A DNA stretch of 6,934 nt from CAYLHS01 sp964383535 (lineage in GTDB: Bacteria > Actinomycetota > Acidimicrobiia > Spongiisociales > UBA4744), in assembly GCA_964383535.1 (NCBI GenBank), contig CAYLHS010000097.1, positions 1-6,934 of the forward strand, given 5' to 3'. Under the pieces are notes generated by a model. That model searched no databases. It saw only the letters and a program-made list of their open reading frames with translations, and had not been told where the DNA came from. Shown piece by piece: positions 5,448 through 6,934 of this stretch. Numbering within the stretch: the stretch's first letter is position 1; each line of letters starts with the position of its first letter. A program made the position numbers and the translations under genes.

Positions 5448-6161
5448 ATGGACATCACTATCCCGGCTACCAAGGGTGACATGGCCACCTACGTCGCTCG
5501 ACCGTCCGGCCAGGGTCCGTGGCCGGGCGTCGTGGTCGTGTGCGACGCGCTCGGCATGACGACCGATCTCCGAAACCAGGCCGATTGGCTGGCCGAGAAC
5601 GGCTATCTGGCCGCAGCTCCCGACATCTACTACTGGGGTGGGCGTCTTCGGTGCATGTTCGCGTCGATGCGTCAGGCGCTCGCTCGGAAGGGCGACATCT
5701 TCGAGGATCTATCGACCGTGAGGCGCTGGCTGGTCGACAGTGAGGACTGCTCGGGCAAGGTCGGGGTGATCGGGTTCTGCATGGGCGGCGGCTTCGCGCT
5801 GCTGCTGGCCTCGATGGACGACTACGACGCGTCGAGCGTCAACTACGGGAGTGTCCCCAAGGACGCGCTGGAACTCCTTGCCGATGCCTGTCCGATCGTC
5901 GGCAGCTACGGGGCGCACGACAAGACAATGGCGTCCTCGTGGGAGAGGTTGGAGCGTGCGATGACCGAGCATGGCATCGATCATGACGTGAAGGTCTATC
6001 CAGAGGCCGGCCACTCGTTCCTCAACGACCACGTGTTGGCTGAAGCGCCCATGTGGGCGGCCATCTCCGGCAAGTTCGTCAAGTCCGAGTACCACGAGCC
6101 CTCGGCGCGGGATGCCAGGAGGCGGATCGTCTCCTTCTTCGATCGGCATCTGAAGGGCTGA
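5448..6161 (+). CDS. Dienelactone hydrolase family protein (alpha/beta hydrolase)
   Basis: This 237-residue cytosolic hydrolase has the complete catalytic triad of the family. The nucleophile is Cys111 in GFCMGGG (109-115, following VGVI), the acid is Asp158 in SYGAHD (153-158), and the base is His189 in EAGHSF (186-191). Other family marks are DALGMTTDLRNQADWLAENG (33-52) and APDIYY (57-62). No signal peptide is present. Classical dienelactone hydrolase opens dienelactones in chlorocatechol breakdown, but many family members have other ester or lactone substrates. No catechol pathway genes are nearby, so the substrate is unknown. Where the classical enzyme has a conserved Glu (QEIFG), this protein has Asp33 (CDALG). 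ATG 5448 is chosen because GAGAAGG (5434-5440) lies 7 nt upstream and the family fold starts there. The reading frame stays open much further upstream, but that stretch is antisense to the membrane gene and arginine-rich. It is divergent from the membrane protein. Confidence 0.92.
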   Translation: MDITIPATKGDMATYVARPSGQGPWPGVVVVCDALGMTTDLRNQADWLAENGYLAAAPDIYYWGGRLRCMFASMRQALARKGDIFEDLSTVRRWLVDSEDCSGKVGVIGFCMGGGFALLLASMDDYDASSVNYGSVPKDALELLADACPIVGSYGAHDKTMASSWERLERAMTEHGIDHDVKVYPEAGHSFLNDHVLAEAPMWAAISGKFVKSEYHEPSARDARRRIVSFFDRHLKG

Positions 6162-6204
6162 GCGCAGGCCGGCTCATCTGACGTCGACCGAGAGTGTCCG
6201 GACC

Positions 6205-6210
6205 TATGAT
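6205..6210 (+). promoter_or_regulatory. Possible -10 element for the VIT-family transporter
   Basis: TATGAT differs from TATAAT at one base and lies just before the transporter's start codons (ATG 6213 and ATG 6219). No -35 at good spacing was found. If used, transcription would begin around 6216-6219 and the mRNA could be leaderless from ATG 6219. The gap 6162-6212 otherwise holds only a weak 5-bp hairpin (6159-6176) without a T tract. Confidence 0.3.
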
Positions 6211-6212
6211 CA

Positions 6213-6934
6213 ATGGCGATGACCACCGACCCGTCCTACAAAGGCAGCCCATCGTTCACCGAACATCTCGGTCGCAACCGTCAGTACCTGAGGGACATGA
6301 TTCTCGGCGTCAACGACGGGCTGGTATCGATGCTTCTACTCGTGGCCGGCGTGGTTGGTGGCGGCATGTCACCGCGCAACGTCCTTCTCACTGGGATCGC
6401 CGGTGGGATCGCAGGAGCCGTTTCGATGGCGTCCGGCGAGTACATGGCGACCAAGACCCAGGAAGAGGTATTCCAGGGCGAGCTGACTCTCGAGAAAGAG
6501 CACATCCGTGACTTCCACGAGGACGAGCTGCATGAGCTGCACGACCACCTCGAGGGGATCGGTCTGGGGGGTGAGCTTCGTGAGCAGGTTGTCGAGTACT
6601 TCAGTGCCGACGATGACGCGCTTCTCAAGGTGATGACCGCCCTGGAGTTCGGTGTGGTCGAAACCGAGCGAAGGTCGCCGTACCGGGCGATGTGGATGTC
6701 CGGTGGGTTGTTTCTGCTGGGATCGCTGCCGTCGGTGCTTCCCTTCGCGTTCGTGTCAAGCGCAGTGAGAGGACTGGTGATTGCAGCGATCGGCGCCATT
6801 CTCGGTTTGCTGGTCGTTGGTGCGGTGAGAACGTGGGCGACCCGCGGCAGACCACTTCGGGCAGCGATCGAGAATCTGCTGGTCGCGGCAGGAGGCGGGG
6901 CCGTCGCCTACGGCGTGGGCACGCTCTTCGATCG
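6213..6934 (+). CDS. VIT1/CCC1-family Fe(2+)/Mn(2+) transporter (C-terminus cut by the right edge)
   Basis: 240 codons are present and the frame is still open at the window end. Family members usually stop within a few residues of this point. Helix 1 carries the signature DMILGVNDGLVS (28-39) and is followed by LLLVAGVVGG. Helix 2 (about 54-76) leads into SMASGEYMATKTQEEV (71-86), the conserved stretch that contributes metal-path residues. A charged cytoplasmic metal-binding domain follows (about 84-150). Helices 3-5 lie at about 159-180, 184-206 and 217-240. The family exports or sequesters ferrous iron and manganese across the membrane, probably by proton antiport. The metal-binding helix here is unusually histidine-rich (HEDELHELHDHLE, 102-114). 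ATG 6213 is chosen with weak GGA (6200-6202) upstream; ATG 6219, two codons later, is equally possible. The earlier ATG 6206 is out of frame. Confidence 0.9.
   Translation, partial: MAMTTDPSYKGSPSFTEHLGRNRQYLRDMILGVNDGLVSMLLLVAGVVGGGMSPRNVLLTGIAGGIAGAVSMASGEYMATKTQEEVFQGELTLEKEHIRDFHEDELHELHDHLEGIGLGGELREQVVEYFSADDDALLKVMTALEFGVVETERRSPYRAMWMSGGLFLLGSLPSVLPFAFVSSAVRGLVIAAIGAILGLLVVGAVRTWATRGRPLRAAIENLLVAAGGGAVAYGVGTLFD

Noticed and set aside
6159..6176. TGAGC/GCTCA inverted repeat at the hydrolase stop codon as a terminator
   Set aside because: It has only 5 base pairs with an 8-nt loop and no T run after it; too weak to call.
6194..6511. Frame starting at or near ATG 6206 over the transporter
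   Set aside because: It is out of frame with the clear VIT-family sequence. Its product is Arg/Gly/His-rich without motif.

Overview
This 6,934-base window is GC-rich (judged by eye, low to mid sixties percent). It uses GTG starts and packs its genes tightly. The ECF sigma factor, the bacterial-type carAB pair and the TANNNT-like promoter elements fit an actinomycete-type bacterium, possibly Acidimicrobiia-like; the lineage is inferred from style, not from a marker gene. I saw no mobile elements, CRISPR array, rRNA or tRNA.

Layout: (1) 1-144, minus strand: the first 48 codons of an ECF sigma factor that runs off the left edge. (2) 145-364: a divergent intergenic and leader region. It holds a candidate promoter (204-231), a very good PyrR-type RNA-binding hairpin (241-276) whose 3' arm is a Shine-Dalgarno sequence, a 28-codon leader ORF served by that site (GTG 282, stop 366-368), and a second hairpin (336-355) just before carA. 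(3) 365-1513 carA and 1513-4797 carB: complete small and large subunits of carbamoyl-phosphate synthase. They overlap by one base (TGATG), so they are a translationally coupled pair. (4) 4799-5347, minus strand: a five-helix membrane protein of unknown function, convergent with carB and separated from it by one base. (5) 5348-5447: a short divergent intergenic region with two near-identical 12-mers exactly 60 bp apart. (6) 5448-6161: a dienelactone-hydrolase family protein with an intact Cys-Asp-His triad. (7) 6213-6934: a VIT1/CCC1-family Fe(2+)/Mn(2+) transporter, running off the right edge with its last few residues missing.

How it works together: carAB makes carbamoyl phosphate for pyrimidine and arginine synthesis. 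The leader suggests a nested translational switch. PyrR plus UMP would clamp the hairpin that hides the leader ORF's ribosome-binding site. The leader ORF ends in an ATGA overlap with the carA start, and the weak carA Shine-Dalgarno lies in a second hairpin that ribosomes crossing the leader would open. carA and carB are coupled in turn. No terminator-like U tract is seen between the PyrR hairpin and carA, which favours translational control over transcription attenuation. This leader is the most interesting part of the window. The other genes look like ordinary housekeeping or accessory functions with no evident link to carAB.
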